Assembly (NCBI GenBank): GCA_964634555.1
Contig: CAZWJJ010000008.1
Location: 1 to 24,878, forward strand
Source of the DNA: JACQCV01 sp964634555
GTDB lineage: Bacteria; Patescibacteriota; Minisyncoccia; Phycocordibacterales; UBA12445
DNA length: 24,878 nt
Direction: 5' to 3'
This document shows positions 1 to 7,570 of the stretch, one piece after another. The notes under the pieces were generated by a model. The model saw only the letters and a list, made by a program, of their open reading frames with translations, made no database searches and was not told the DNA's origin. The translations under genes and the position numbers were made by a program. How positions within the stretch are numbered: the stretch's first letter is position 1; the number at the start of each line of letters is the position of its first letter.

Positions 1-82
1 AAAACATTACTTAAATAACCTATTTATAAAAACTAATTTCATAATATCTTATCTATAACAAACCTAAGGTAATTAATATATA

Positions 83-91
83 TGATAAAAT
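83..91 (+). promoter_or_regulatory. Possible extended -10 promoter of the solute-binding protein gene
   Basis: TGATAAAAT fits an extended -10 box (TG, one base, TAAAAT). It lies 15 bases before the ATG at 107, so the transcript leader would be only about 8-10 bases and has no Shine-Dalgarno site. I see no good -35 box at the expected distance. Confidence 0.4.
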
Positions 92-106
92 CACGGCTTT
101 TAATTA

Positions 107-1837
107 ATGCATACGCCCAATAAAAAAGAAATCAATCTCACTCTAAATTCCTTTAATAAAAATGAGAAGTTGATTTTTTTCTCGTTAATAATTATTTTTA
201 TTGCCAGCACTCTGGCAATTCTTAATAATCTTAACCAAAGCTTTATGGTAGAAGTGCCAACAGTTGGAGGCACTCTGACCGAGGGTGTTATCGGTGAAGC
301 ACCTAGGTTTATAAACCCCCTGCTTGCAACATCCGATGCCGATCGCGATCTGACTCAACTCATCTATTCCGGACTGTTGCGGGTTGGTCCAGATGGCAGT
401 TATATAGGAGACCTTGCCGACAGTTATACCATTTCACCTGACGGCCTGACCTACACATTTAAAATTCGCAATGATGCAATCTGGCAAGACGGCAAACCAG
501 TAACTTCAGATGATGTGGAATTCACCATTCTAAAAGCGCGCGATCCAAATATCAAAAGCTATAAGCGCGCCAGTTTTGAGGGAGTTACAATCGAAAAGCC
601 CGATAGTAAAACCATTATCCTCAAACTCAAACAACCTTATTCTCCTTTTCTAGAAAATATGACTCTTGGAATCTTACCTAAACATATTTGGGATGGCGTT
701 GACTATCAAACTTTTCCGTACAGCAATTCAAACATGTCGCCGATCGGATCCGGCCCATACAAAATTAAAAGCATTACTAACAAGACAGTGAAAGACGGAG
801 CGTCAAACGTTTCCACTATTCCACAATATTACGATCTAGTACCATTTGATCGTTTTACTCTCGGCCAGCCTAAGATCGCCGACATTCGAATCAAGTTTTA
901 CCAGAATGAAGATGATCTGCTGGCCGCGTACCGGGCCGGCGATATCGACGCGATAAACACCATTCCGCCCCAAACGGCAAAAAGTTTAGAGAGCGAAAAT
1001 GTAAAAATCTCCCGCTATACCCTACCGCGAGTCTTCGCCGTATTTCTAAACCAAAATCATTCCAAAGTTTTAGCTGACAAATCTGTTAGAAAAGCACTAA
1101 GCATAGTGATCAACAAAGACAATATAGTTTCTTCGGTTCTGCTTGGTTACGGCACGACCATCGATGGTCCATTATCATCTTTCACCGATCAAAATTCCCA
1201 AGCCACCTCGACAATAATCGACATGGCAAAACAAGTCTTAAAAAAAGGCGGATGGAAATTTGATACTAAAAAAAATATCTGGCAAAAAACCCTCAACAAA
1301 AAAACAACCTTAACATTAACTCTTGATCTGGCAACGGCCGACACGCCAGAACTAAAAGATGCCGCCACACTTATACAAAAAGATTGGATGAGCCTAGGCG
1401 CCTCGGTAAACTTGAAAGTTTTTGAGATCGGCGACCTCAACCAAAATGTCATCAGGCCAAGAAAATACGACGCGCTATTTTTCGGCGAGATCGTCGGCAG
1501 AAATCCTGACTTATTCTCTTTCTGGCATTCATCACAGAGAAATGATCCTGGCCTGAATATTTCCATGTATGCAAATAGCAAGGTTGATAAGTTGTTGCAA
1601 GATGCACGAATTGCGCAAGACCCAGCAAAAAAACTGGCTGACTATAACAGCGTCCAAACAGAACTTGCTAATGATGCGCCTGCGGCTTTTATCTATTCTC
1701 CAGATTTCCTTTATGCCGTGCCGCAAACCATAAAAAACTTTAGTGTAAACAATGTAACAATTCCATCCGATAGATTTATTAGCGTATATAAGTGGTATAT
1801 CGATACCGATAAAATTTGGAAAATTTTCTCCAATTAA
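107..1837 (+). CDS. Membrane-anchored ABC transporter substrate-binding protein, family 5 (peptide/oligopeptide type)
   Basis: This is an extracytoplasmic binding protein of the SBP_bac_5 (OppA/DppA) family, which captures peptides or similar solutes for an ABC importer. Residues about 21-41 form one hydrophobic segment, and no lipobox cysteine follows it, so the protein is probably held by an uncleaved N-terminal anchor. The mature part begins with the family's usual theme (GEAPRFINPLL, then an LIYSGLL segment near residue 85), followed by a DGLTYTFKIR-type strand and a GSGPYKI motif. The length of 576 residues is normal for the family. No permease or ATPase gene adjoins it, so the transporter partner must lie elsewhere or be absent; the substrate cannot be inferred. 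It is followed closely by RNase J, possibly by read-through. Confidence 0.88.
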   Translation: MHTPNKKEINLTLNSFNKNEKLIFFSLIIIFIASTLAILNNLNQSFMVEVPTVGGTLTEGVIGEAPRFINPLLATSDADRDLTQLIYSGLLRVGPDGSYIGDLADSYTISPDGLTYTFKIRNDAIWQDGKPVTSDDVEFTILKARDPNIKSYKRASFEGVTIEKPDSKTIILKLKQPYSPFLENMTLGILPKHIWDGVDYQTFPYSNSNMSPIGSGPYKIKSITNKTVKDGASNVSTIPQYYDLVPFDRFTLGQPKIADIRIKFYQNEDDLLAAYRAGDIDAINTIPPQTAKSLESENVKISRYTLPRVFAVFLNQNHSKVLADKSVRKALSIVINKDNIVSSVLLGYGTTIDGPLSSFTDQNSQATSTIIDMAKQVLKKGGWKFDTKKNIWQKTLNKKTTLTLTLDLATADTPELKDAATLIQKDWMSLGASVNLKVFEIGDLNQNVIRPRKYDALFFGEIVGRNPDLFSFWHSSQRNDPGLNISMYANSKVDKLLQDARIAQDPAKKLADYNSVQTELANDAPAAFIYSPDFLYAVPQTIKNFSVNNVTIPSDRFISVYKWYIDTDKIWKIFSN

Positions 1838-1854
1838 ATTATAAAAACAATATT

Positions 1855-3720
1855 ATGGAAAAAACGACAACTACCGCACCGGTAAAATCGCCTGCAATAC
1901 CGAGTTCTCCGGTAAAAACAACACGCACCGTAACAAAAAGACCCTTCACTGCAAAGGTCGGACAAGGGCGATCTTTGCCAGCAAATAGGCCTAAAACTTT
2001 TGAAGAGGCAGTGCCGACACCTCAATTTATCCCGACCAGTCCGGCAAAAGATAGCATCAGAATTATTCCTCTCGGCGGAGTCGAAGAGGTTGGAAAGAAT
2101 ATGACTGCCGTAGAATTTAGGGATGAAATCGTAGTCATAGACGTCGGCTTTCAGTTCCCAGGCGAAGAAGCACCGGGGGTTGATTATATAATCCCTGACA
2201 CGACGTATTTGCAGAAGAAAAAACATATGATCAAAGGTGTCTTTATCACTCACGGCCACCTCGATCATACTGGCGGAATTCCTTACGTCATGGAAAAAAT
2301 CGGCAATCCACCGATCTATACGCGCTTCCTAACTTCAGTCATGATTAAAAAACGCCAAGATGAATTCCCGCATATTACGCCTCTCAAACTTCACGTCATC
2401 GAAAAAGACGCCCGCCTGAAAGTTGGCAAGCATCTAGCTGTAAGATTTTTCAACGTAACTCACACAATACCTGATGCGATGGGTGTCGTTGTTGAAACCC
2501 CTTTCGGCGATCTAGTTTTCACCGGCGACCTCAAGATCGATCACGACAACGGCGTACCTGTCGAAAGTGAAATGGAAACTTTCACCAAACTCGGAGAAGG
2601 TAATAACCTGTTTTTAGCAATGGACTCGACGAATGTTGAACGCCCGGGCTGGTCATTCTCCGAACGTGCTGTCCACGAAAATTTAAAAAAAATAATTGTG
2701 GAAACAAGAGGCCGTCTTATCATTGGTACCTTCGCTTCTCTTTTTGAGCGAATGATCTTCATCATCAAAACCGCGGAAGAAGCAGGCAAAAAAGTTCTGA
2801 TTCGCGGACGAAGCATGAAAAATAATGTCGCTATTGCTCGTGAAATTCAGATGCTCAAGATTAATCCAACTACTCTAATAACACCCGAAGAAGCCGAAGC
2901 GCTTCCACCGCACAAAGTGATAATATTGGCGACCGGCGCCCAAGGCGAAGAACTGGCTGCCATGATGCGCATGTCTACCAAAAAAGACAAGCATGTCAAA
3001 CTCAACAAAAATGACACTGTTTTACTTTCATCATCAATCATCCCAGGCAATGAGCGATCAGTTCAAAAACTGAAAGACAATCTTTCGAGGCAAGGTGCTA
3101 AGATCATTCATTATCGAATTGCCGACGTCCATTCATCCGGACACGCTAATCATGACGAAACTCTCTGGATTCACAAGGCCGTCAAAGCAAAATTCTTCAT
3201 GCCTCTCCACGGCAGCCACTTCATGCTTAAAGTAAATGCTGAAATTGCCAAGGAGGCTGGAATGCCTGATGAAAACATAGTAATTCCGGACAATGGAATG
3301 ATTATTGATATTGTCGAGGGCGGAAAAAAAATTGTTGTCCAAAAAGATAGCGCACCAGCTGGCATTGTAATGGTTGATGGCCTTGGAACCGGAGATGTTA
3401 AAGATGTTGTTATTAGAGACCGACAACTGCTCGCTCAGGACGGTATGTTTGTAATCATTTCGACAATTGACATAAAAACCGGTAAAACTAGACAATCGCC
3501 AGATATTATCTCCCGCGGTTTTATCTATTTGAAAGAATCTCAGGACCTATTGAGACAAACCCGTTTTCTAATAAAGAAGACTATCGAAGAAGCGACCGCC
3601 GAAATGCATCCGGTCAACTTCGATTATGTTAAAAATCATTTGCGCGAAAAAGTCGGCAAGTTCCTCTTTCAAAAAACCAAAAAACGACCGATGATCCTGC
3701 CAGTACTTATAGAAGTTTAG
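1855..3720 (+). CDS. rnj: Ribonuclease J
   Basis: Ribonuclease J is a metallo-beta-lactamase/beta-CASP RNase with endonuclease and 5'-3' exonuclease activity in mRNA decay and rRNA maturation. Counting from the ATG at 1855, the zinc motif HGHLDH is at 133-138, with H203 and D225 (TGDLKID) as further ligands. The beta-CASP part holds FASLFERM (293-300), GRSM (318-321), SSGH (427-430) and PLHGS (450-454). The C-terminal domain follows, giving 621 residues. An upstream in-frame ATG at 1816 lies inside the preceding gene and would add 13 residues; I prefer 1855, which clears the upstream stop at 1837, although neither start has a Shine-Dalgarno site. The first 60 or so residues are rich in K, T, P and S and look disordered. 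Confidence 0.95.
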   Translation: MEKTTTTAPVKSPAIPSSPVKTTRTVTKRPFTAKVGQGRSLPANRPKTFEEAVPTPQFIPTSPAKDSIRIIPLGGVEEVGKNMTAVEFRDEIVVIDVGFQFPGEEAPGVDYIIPDTTYLQKKKHMIKGVFITHGHLDHTGGIPYVMEKIGNPPIYTRFLTSVMIKKRQDEFPHITPLKLHVIEKDARLKVGKHLAVRFFNVTHTIPDAMGVVVETPFGDLVFTGDLKIDHDNGVPVESEMETFTKLGEGNNLFLAMDSTNVERPGWSFSERAVHENLKKIIVETRGRLIIGTFASLFERMIFIIKTAEEAGKKVLIRGRSMKNNVAIAREIQMLKINPTTLITPEEAEALPPHKVIILATGAQGEELAAMMRMSTKKDKHVKLNKNDTVLLSSSIIPGNERSVQKLKDNLSRQGAKIIHYRIADVHSSGHANHDETLWIHKAVKAKFFMPLHGSHFMLKVNAEIAKEAGMPDENIVIPDNGMIIDIVEGGKKIVVQKDSAPAGIVMVDGLGTGDVKDVVIRDRQLLAQDGMFVIISTIDIKTGKTRQSPDIISRGFIYLKESQDLLRQTRFLIKKTIEEATAEMHPVNFDYVKNHLREKVGKFLFQKTKKRPMILPVLIEV

Positions 3721-3763
3721 AGCTAGACAAAGTCCACTCTTTATATTAATATACTGGTAGACT

Positions 3764-3773
3764 AAAGGAGGGG
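3764..3773 (+). promoter_or_regulatory. Strong Shine-Dalgarno site
   Basis: AAAGGAGGGG lies immediately before the ATG at 3775. It is one of the clearest ribosome binding sites in the window. Spacing from GGAGG is short (3 bases) but supports this start. Confidence 0.75.
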
Positions 3774-3774
3774 T

Positions 3775-4284
3775 ATGCTTCTCTCACTAAAGCCCTTTGA
3801 TGTAAAAGATTTTCTTGATTCCAATTTTAACAACATCGATTATCTGGAAGATAAAAGCACCGATGCGCTCCAAGAAGTGGATTTCAATCAGGTAAAATTC
3901 ATAAATAACGTTGCAAAAAACGAACTCTTGATTACTGGACACGAAGAGCTCCGAAGATTACGCTGGATGCAGAAAATCTATGGAGTCCAAAGACTGGGAG
4001 GTAATGTAGCTCAGGCTCTGCTGGCCGAAAAAGATCATTCGACTCTCGAAAAATTGCGAAATGAGAAAGGCATCTGGAGCCTGCTTTTCTTTGGAAATAT
4101 AGCAGAAGTTGTTGATTGTACCCAATATATAATCGTGGTGGACTATAATACATATCCAGAAACTGGTTGGAATTTCCGTCTTAATAATCTCGAGTGGCAG
4201 TCTATATCGCACGGTTCTCGGATCCCAATTCTAGTACCGGAAGAAAATATCTGCCTCTTTGATAAATCTACTAACATCATCTAA
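3775..4284 (+). CDS. Hypothetical protein of a CPR-associated type
   Basis: This 169-residue protein has no signal peptide, no membrane segment and no known catalytic motif. Residues about 38-125 carry the pattern VKFINNV, then ITGHEELRRLR, QALLAEK and an LLFFGN strand, followed by a tryptophan-bearing segment (GWNF, EWQSI). From memory, this resembles unnamed small proteins common in Parcubacteria, with a [VI]xGxExLxRL start and a W-rich end; I cannot confirm this without a search. The gene stands alone: it has a strong Shine-Dalgarno site in front and a hairpin terminator 11 bases behind, so it is probably a separate transcription unit. Function unknown. Confidence 0.8.
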   Translation: MLLSLKPFDVKDFLDSNFNNIDYLEDKSTDALQEVDFNQVKFINNVAKNELLITGHEELRRLRWMQKIYGVQRLGGNVAQALLAEKDHSTLEKLRNEKGIWSLLFFGNIAEVVDCTQYIIVVDYNTYPETGWNFRLNNLEWQSISHGSRIPILVPEENICLFDKSTNII

Positions 4285-4295
4285 TCTAGTCGACC

Positions 4296-4320
4296 GCCGA
4301 TCACACGATCGGCTTTTTTT
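4296..4320 (+). terminator. Rho-independent terminator after the 169-residue gene
   Basis: A perfect 7-bp stem GCCGATC/GATCGGC with loop ACAC is followed by seven T residues. It ends the 3775-4284 transcription unit and sits just before the next promoter. Confidence 0.92.
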
Positions 4321-4333
4321 ACAGATAAATTAT

Positions 4334-4342
4334 TGCTAAAAT
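4334..4342 (+). promoter_or_regulatory. Extended -10 promoter of the MFS gene (leaderless start)
   Basis: TGCTAAAAT is TG, one base, then TAAAAT. It ends 6 bases before the GTG start at 4349, so transcription should begin at or next to the start codon. No Shine-Dalgarno site is present. Confidence 0.55.
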
Positions 4343-4348
4343 ATAAAA

Positions 4349-5605
4349 GTGTTAAGCCCTAGACTAAAAAAGAGAATAACAGACAACCTCTATCTATTGG
4401 CTTTTTTTACTTCAATTCATTACGCATTTGTAGCCTATATCAATTCATCTTTTTTGGCCCGCTTTATAGCTGAAGAGAATATAGGTTTGGCTTATATTCT
4501 AGCCGCGATTGCCTCGATACTCGTCATCGCCAAACTCCCATCGGCTCTCAAAAAATTCGGCCAGCTTAAAACTGCAATATCAATCCTGGCCATTGATCTG
4601 GTTGCCATTATAACGCTTGCGATCACCTCATTGCCTTATTTTTCGCCGACAAAGCTATTTCAGATAAGCGATGGATCAGTCGTGGTTGCCAACCAAAATA
4701 ATTTCGCTCTCTGGATCCCCCCTATCGTCATTTTTTCTTTCCTTATTTTTCAAATATCGATCGTCTTAAACCGAATTATCTTGGATATATACCTAGAAGA
4801 GTTTTCAAAAAATAGCGAGTCCGGTAAAAATCGGGGTATAGCTCTAACGACAATGAATTTAGCCTTTGTCATCTCTCCTCTTATTGTCGGCTACATAATC
4901 ACCAACTCTAACGATAGTTTTTGGCAAATTTATCTAATCTCGGCAATCTTCGTCATAGCTTCGTTACTCCTAATCTATAAAAAATTAAGTCATATCCGAG
5001 ATGTTACCTATCACAATCCCCCATTCTTTAAAACTCTCAAAAAAATATTCCGAGACAAAAATATCCTGCACATTTATATCTCAAGTTTTCTTTTGGAATT
5101 TTTCTATTCATGGATGGTCATCTACACGCCCATATATCTAAATGAAAATATCGGCTTCGGCTGGTCACAGATAGGCATTATTTTCAGCATCATGCTAACC
5201 CCATTTGTGATCTTAGAGATTCCCCTCGGCAAAATCGCTGATAAATATTTAGGCGAAAAAGAGATTCTAATAACCGGCTTCCTAATAATAGCTTTGGCTA
5301 CCGGATCTCTAACTTTTATAACAGGTGCAAATCTAATAGTTTGGAGCCTAGCGCTTTTCCTGACAAGAGTCGGTGCCAGCGCTATCGAAGTAATGAACGA
5401 TACCTACTTCTTCAAAAAAGTTAAAGCGACCGACTCCGATCTCATCGCTTATTTCCGTAACGTCAGTCCGCTTGCCTATGTTATCGGACCAATAATCGCC
5501 AGTATAGTCTTATATTTCTTCGACTATAAATACCTCTTTTTAATTCTTGCCGCCATTATGCTCTCAGGAGTAAATTTTGCACTATCAATTGAGGATACAT
5601 TATAA
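4349..5605 (+). CDS. MFS-type transporter
   Basis: This 418-residue integral membrane protein has about 11-12 hydrophobic segments. A basic cytoplasmic loop in the middle (around residues 208-232, with many lysines) separates two halves, as in the major facilitator superfamily. After it comes the family-like stretch LEIPLGKIADKYLGEKE, which matches the conserved G-x-x-x-D-x-x-G loop between helices. The substrate cannot be read from the sequence; export of a small molecule or drug is the usual role of such proteins. Translation starts at GTG, directly downstream of an extended -10 box. The gene is bounded by the terminator at 4296-4320 and converges on the 198-residue gene on the other strand. 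Confidence 0.85.
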   Translation: MLSPRLKKRITDNLYLLAFFTSIHYAFVAYINSSFLARFIAEENIGLAYILAAIASILVIAKLPSALKKFGQLKTAISILAIDLVAIITLAITSLPYFSPTKLFQISDGSVVVANQNNFALWIPPIVIFSFLIFQISIVLNRIILDIYLEEFSKNSESGKNRGIALTTMNLAFVISPLIVGYIITNSNDSFWQIYLISAIFVIASLLLIYKKLSHIRDVTYHNPPFFKTLKKIFRDKNILHIYISSFLLEFFYSWMVIYTPIYLNENIGFGWSQIGIIFSIMLTPFVILEIPLGKIADKYLGEKEILITGFLIIALATGSLTFITGANLIVWSLALFLTRVGASAIEVMNDTYFFKKVKATDSDLIAYFRNVSPLAYVIGPIIASIVLYFFDYKYLFLILAAIMLSGVNFALSIEDTL

Positions 5606-5626
5606 AAAAGCCCCACTTAATGGGCC
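5604..5626 (-). terminator. Probable terminator of the 198-residue gene
   Basis: Read on the minus strand, CCCA-TTAAG-TGGG forms a short stem-loop followed by GC and TTTTTT. It lies in the 37-base gap between two convergent genes. The stem is short, so strength is uncertain. Confidence 0.6.
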
Positions 5627-5642
5627 AAATAAGATTAAGGAC

Positions 5643-6239
5643 TCATTTGCTTATCTTATCAAATCTAGGATTAACAAAAACAAAAAGATCATTAATACTG
5701 CATCTGATAAATGGGTAACCATAGTGAGCATCAAGAAAAATTGTATCTTCAGAGTCACGCCCCAGACCAAAAATAAATTTATTATGCCTTATCGCATTAA
5801 ACATAGTTTCCGATGGCACAACAAAATCCGTGAAGCCGTAATTAGGCGGTTCGTTTGATGGAATCGGCTCCATGGCAACAAGCAGATAATCATGCTCAAT
5901 TTGTCCGGCATGTTGAATACAAATTTGTGGAGCCAACTCAGCAGGACATAGATCCAATCCCCAGGACATCCTCTGATCGAAGATCTCTCTAAGAGAAGGA
6001 CGACTATCCTTACACCCAAGCTGACCAGGAGACATTACCACCAAGTCCAATTCAACTTCTTGATCAGCAACTGAATTAATAAATACTGGATTAGACATAC
6101 AATTTTCAAGATTCTCACTATACATATAGCCATTAGATTTCAAAGTCTTCAGAAAATCACTAGTAGTTTTCAGACCTGTGCCAATCTTGGCCGTCTTCCA
6201 AATTTTCACAAGACCACCGGTCACAGTATTACGCATCAT
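5643..6239 (-). CDS. Hypothetical protein with a CPR-type domain shared with the 607-residue protein
   Basis: This 198-residue soluble protein has no recognisable enzyme motif. Residues about 24-192 form one domain that also occurs at the C-terminus of the protein encoded at 16090-17913. Shared signposts, in order, are FLKTLKSN, an EN-x-M-x-x-P-x-F stretch, VELDLVVMS-x-x-x-LG, REIF, GLDLCP (94-99), a Q-rich segment, a VAMEPI strand (121-126), an FIFGL strand and a final LFVFVNPR. A Shine-Dalgarno site (GGAG) is spaced 10 bases before the first of two tandem ATGs (6239 and 6236); either may be used. The gene has its own promoter and terminator. I recall similar unnamed proteins from Parcubacteria but cannot name a family. 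Function unknown. Confidence 0.82.
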   Translation of the reverse strand: MMRNTVTGGLVKIWKTAKIGTGLKTTSDFLKTLKSNGYMYSENLENCMSNPVFINSVADQEVELDLVVMSPGQLGCKDSRPSLREIFDQRMSWGLDLCPAELAPQICIQHAGQIEHDYLLVAMEPIPSNEPPNYGFTDFVVPSETMFNAIRHNKFIFGLGRDSEDTIFLDAHYGYPFIRCSINDLFVFVNPRFDKISK

Positions 6240-6248
6240 GATTAATTG

Positions 6249-6256
6249 TCTCCTTT
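6249..6256 (-). promoter_or_regulatory. Shine-Dalgarno site of the 198-residue gene
   Basis: On the minus strand AAAGGAGA precedes the ATG at 6239 by about 10 bases, supporting a start there. Confidence 0.65.
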
Positions 6257-6282
6257 TGTTTGTCTATGAACTACCCGCTTGA

Positions 6283-6312
6283 ATAGTATCACATATACGT
6301 TAGGTAGTCAAT
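6283..6312 (-). promoter_or_regulatory. Promoter of the 198-residue gene
   Basis: On the minus strand TTGACT (-35, forward 6307-6312) is followed after 18 bases by TACTAT (-10, forward 6283-6288), with an extended TG-A in front of the -10. The leader would be about 35-40 bases and contains the Shine-Dalgarno site. Confidence 0.65.
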
Positions 6313-6331
6313 ATAACGTGTAACCTAAACA
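6299..6331 (-). repeat. Inverted repeat around the -35 box, possible operator
   Basis: GTTTAGGT (6299-6306) and ACCTAAAC (6324-6331) are perfect 8-base arms separated by 17 bases. The -35 box of the 198-residue gene lies directly against the inner edge of the left arm. The position suits a repressor or activator site, but no regulator is identified. Confidence 0.4.
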
Positions 6332-6348
6332 AAAGCAGCTCCAATATA

Positions 6349-6371
6349 AAAACCCGACCGGTTGATCGGGG
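6349..6371 (-). terminator. Terminator of the unknown membrane protein gene
   Basis: Read on the minus strand, CCCGATC-AACC-GGTCGGG forms a 7-bp stem with one G-T wobble, followed by TTTTTAT. It begins 9 bases after the stop codon of the gene at 6381-7412. Confidence 0.85.
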
Positions 6372-6380
6372 CAGTATCGC

Positions 6381-7412
6381 CTAGTTATTTACTATCTCAA
6401 CGCAATAAAAACATATGCCATCTGGTGATAATTTAAACGGCGAAGGTACTTTTATTTTTGCTAATTTAGCAGCTATTAACTTATTCATCATATTCAGAAC
6501 ATAACTAGTCTTAATGAATTTTATAGTCTGACTTTCAACATGCTCTGACAACCCATCCGCCTTTCTGAACAGATCTATCGCATCAGCATTCATTTCATTT
6601 AATGCCGAATCGATCTGTCCGCAGATCAAACGATGAATAGAATCCTTAATGGATGTAGCAGCGACAATATCCTCAACAGATGGGTTATTGATGACATCCA
6701 AATCAAGAGAACTATTTATCTTCAAATTATCACTATTAATCTTCGGCTGAGATAAGAAATAGAGTGTCTGGGATCCAAGCCAATAATACTCAACTTTCTT
6801 CGCATACTCAATCGGATCTTTGATTATCTTAATTTTTCTATAATCTTCAACGTGAACGATCCCCTTCTTATCAGTCACAATACCGAAGTAACCCGATATC
6901 GGCGCCACAGCACCTGTTGTCTCCGCATACAACCAACCAAAAATAAAAGCTAGCACTATAAAAGATTCTTTGCCATTATAAATTTTACCCGTCCAGATAA
7001 TTACCCAAGGAAAAATCCCAAAAAACATTGATAAAAACAAACTGTAAATGAAGTTAATGACTAAGCCAGTGCAGTAAAGAACGTAGAAAGGGGAAATAAC
7101 ACACAGGATCGTGGCAAATAATGGCAAATAATCACTGAGCCTCTTTAAAAGCGCAATCTTATCAACAATCTTCCACCATAACCAACGCAAAAACGGCGGG
7201 CCTTTTTCCAAAACCTCTTCACGTTCTTCAATCGAAATTTCCGGGCCAATAATCTCTGCTCGAATCTGCTCACGAAGTTTCTGATCTTCTTCCTGTTGCT
7301 TCCTTTCTATCTCCTTCTTTATCTTCTCATACTCCTCATATTCCTGACGCGAAATATTATTGGAAACACTATCTCCAATAAACAGTTTGCGCAACCGACG
7401 ATACATAGACAT
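6381..7412 (-). CDS. Hypothetical membrane protein with a coiled-coil N-terminus
   Basis: I do not recognise this 343-residue protein. Residues about 22-66 are very rich in E, K, Q and R (EYEKIKKEIERKQQEEDQK) and should form a coiled coil in the cytoplasm. About three hydrophobic segments follow (roughly 96-116, 118-140, 149-172). The remaining half is soluble, mixed in charge and without a known motif. An in-frame ATG exists at 7439, but the ATG at 7412 has AAGGAGG with 5-base spacing directly upstream, so I start there. It has its own promoter and terminator and lies between an ABC exporter gene and the 198-residue gene, all on the same strand. A link to the exporter is possible but only suggested by position. 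Confidence 0.75.
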   Translation of the reverse strand: MSMYRRLRKLFIGDSVSNNISRQEYEEYEKIKKEIERKQQEEDQKLREQIRAEIIGPEISIEEREEVLEKGPPFLRWLWWKIVDKIALLKRLSDYLPLFATILCVISPFYVLYCTGLVINFIYSLFLSMFFGIFPWVIIWTGKIYNGKESFIVLAFIFGWLYAETTGAVAPISGYFGIVTDKKGIVHVEDYRKIKIIKDPIEYAKKVEYYWLGSQTLYFLSQPKINSDNLKINSSLDLDVINNPSVEDIVAATSIKDSIHRLICGQIDSALNEMNADAIDLFRKADGLSEHVESQTIKFIKTSYVLNMMNKLIAAKLAKIKVPSPFKLSPDGICFYCVEIVNN

Positions 7413-7417
7413 CCCAG

Positions 7418-7424
7418 CCTCCTT
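7418..7424 (-). promoter_or_regulatory. Shine-Dalgarno site that decides the start at 7412
   Basis: On the minus strand AAGGAGG is followed by CTGGG and ATG. It lies inside the longer reading frame that begins at 7439, so the longer start is less likely. Confidence 0.75.
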
Positions 7425-7485
7425 GTAGTTGCCAGCCATAGCACGGCATCAAAATGGTAATTTTCAAAGTTCGCCCACTGACCAC

Positions 7486-7514
7486 AATTTAACATACAAT
7501 CATCTGACTGTAAA
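7486..7514 (-). promoter_or_regulatory. Promoter of the unknown membrane protein gene
   Basis: On the minus strand TTTACA (-35, forward 7509-7514), a 17-base spacer, and TAAATT (-10, forward 7486-7491) with an extended TG-T before it. The predicted leader is about 65 bases. Confidence 0.65.
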
Positions 7515-7537
7515 GTTTTTAAATTTATATAAAAATA

Positions 7538-7561
7538 AACCCTGACCAATTGGTCAGGGTT
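7538..7561 (-). terminator. Terminator of the ABC exporter gene (perfect 24-base palindrome)
   Basis: AACCCTGACC-AATT-GGTCAGGGTT is a perfect palindrome giving a 10-bp stem. On the minus strand it is followed by TATTTTTAT, and it lies 9 bases beyond the exporter stop codon. T/A-rich sequence on both sides could let it act in both directions. Confidence 0.88.
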
Positions 7562-7570
7562 AAAAACTAT

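Noticed and set aside
82..123. A 13-codon ATG frame overlapping the start of the solute-binding protein gene, with AAGGT upstream
   Set aside because: Its ATG falls inside the likely -10 box TGATAAAAT, it is very short, and AT-rich DNA makes such frames common. A leader peptide is possible but not supported.
5577..5858. A 93-codon + strand frame between the MFS gene and the 198-residue gene
   Set aside because: Most of it is antisense to the 198-residue gene, whose homology to the 607-residue protein supports the minus strand; it also starts inside the MFS gene without a ribosome site.
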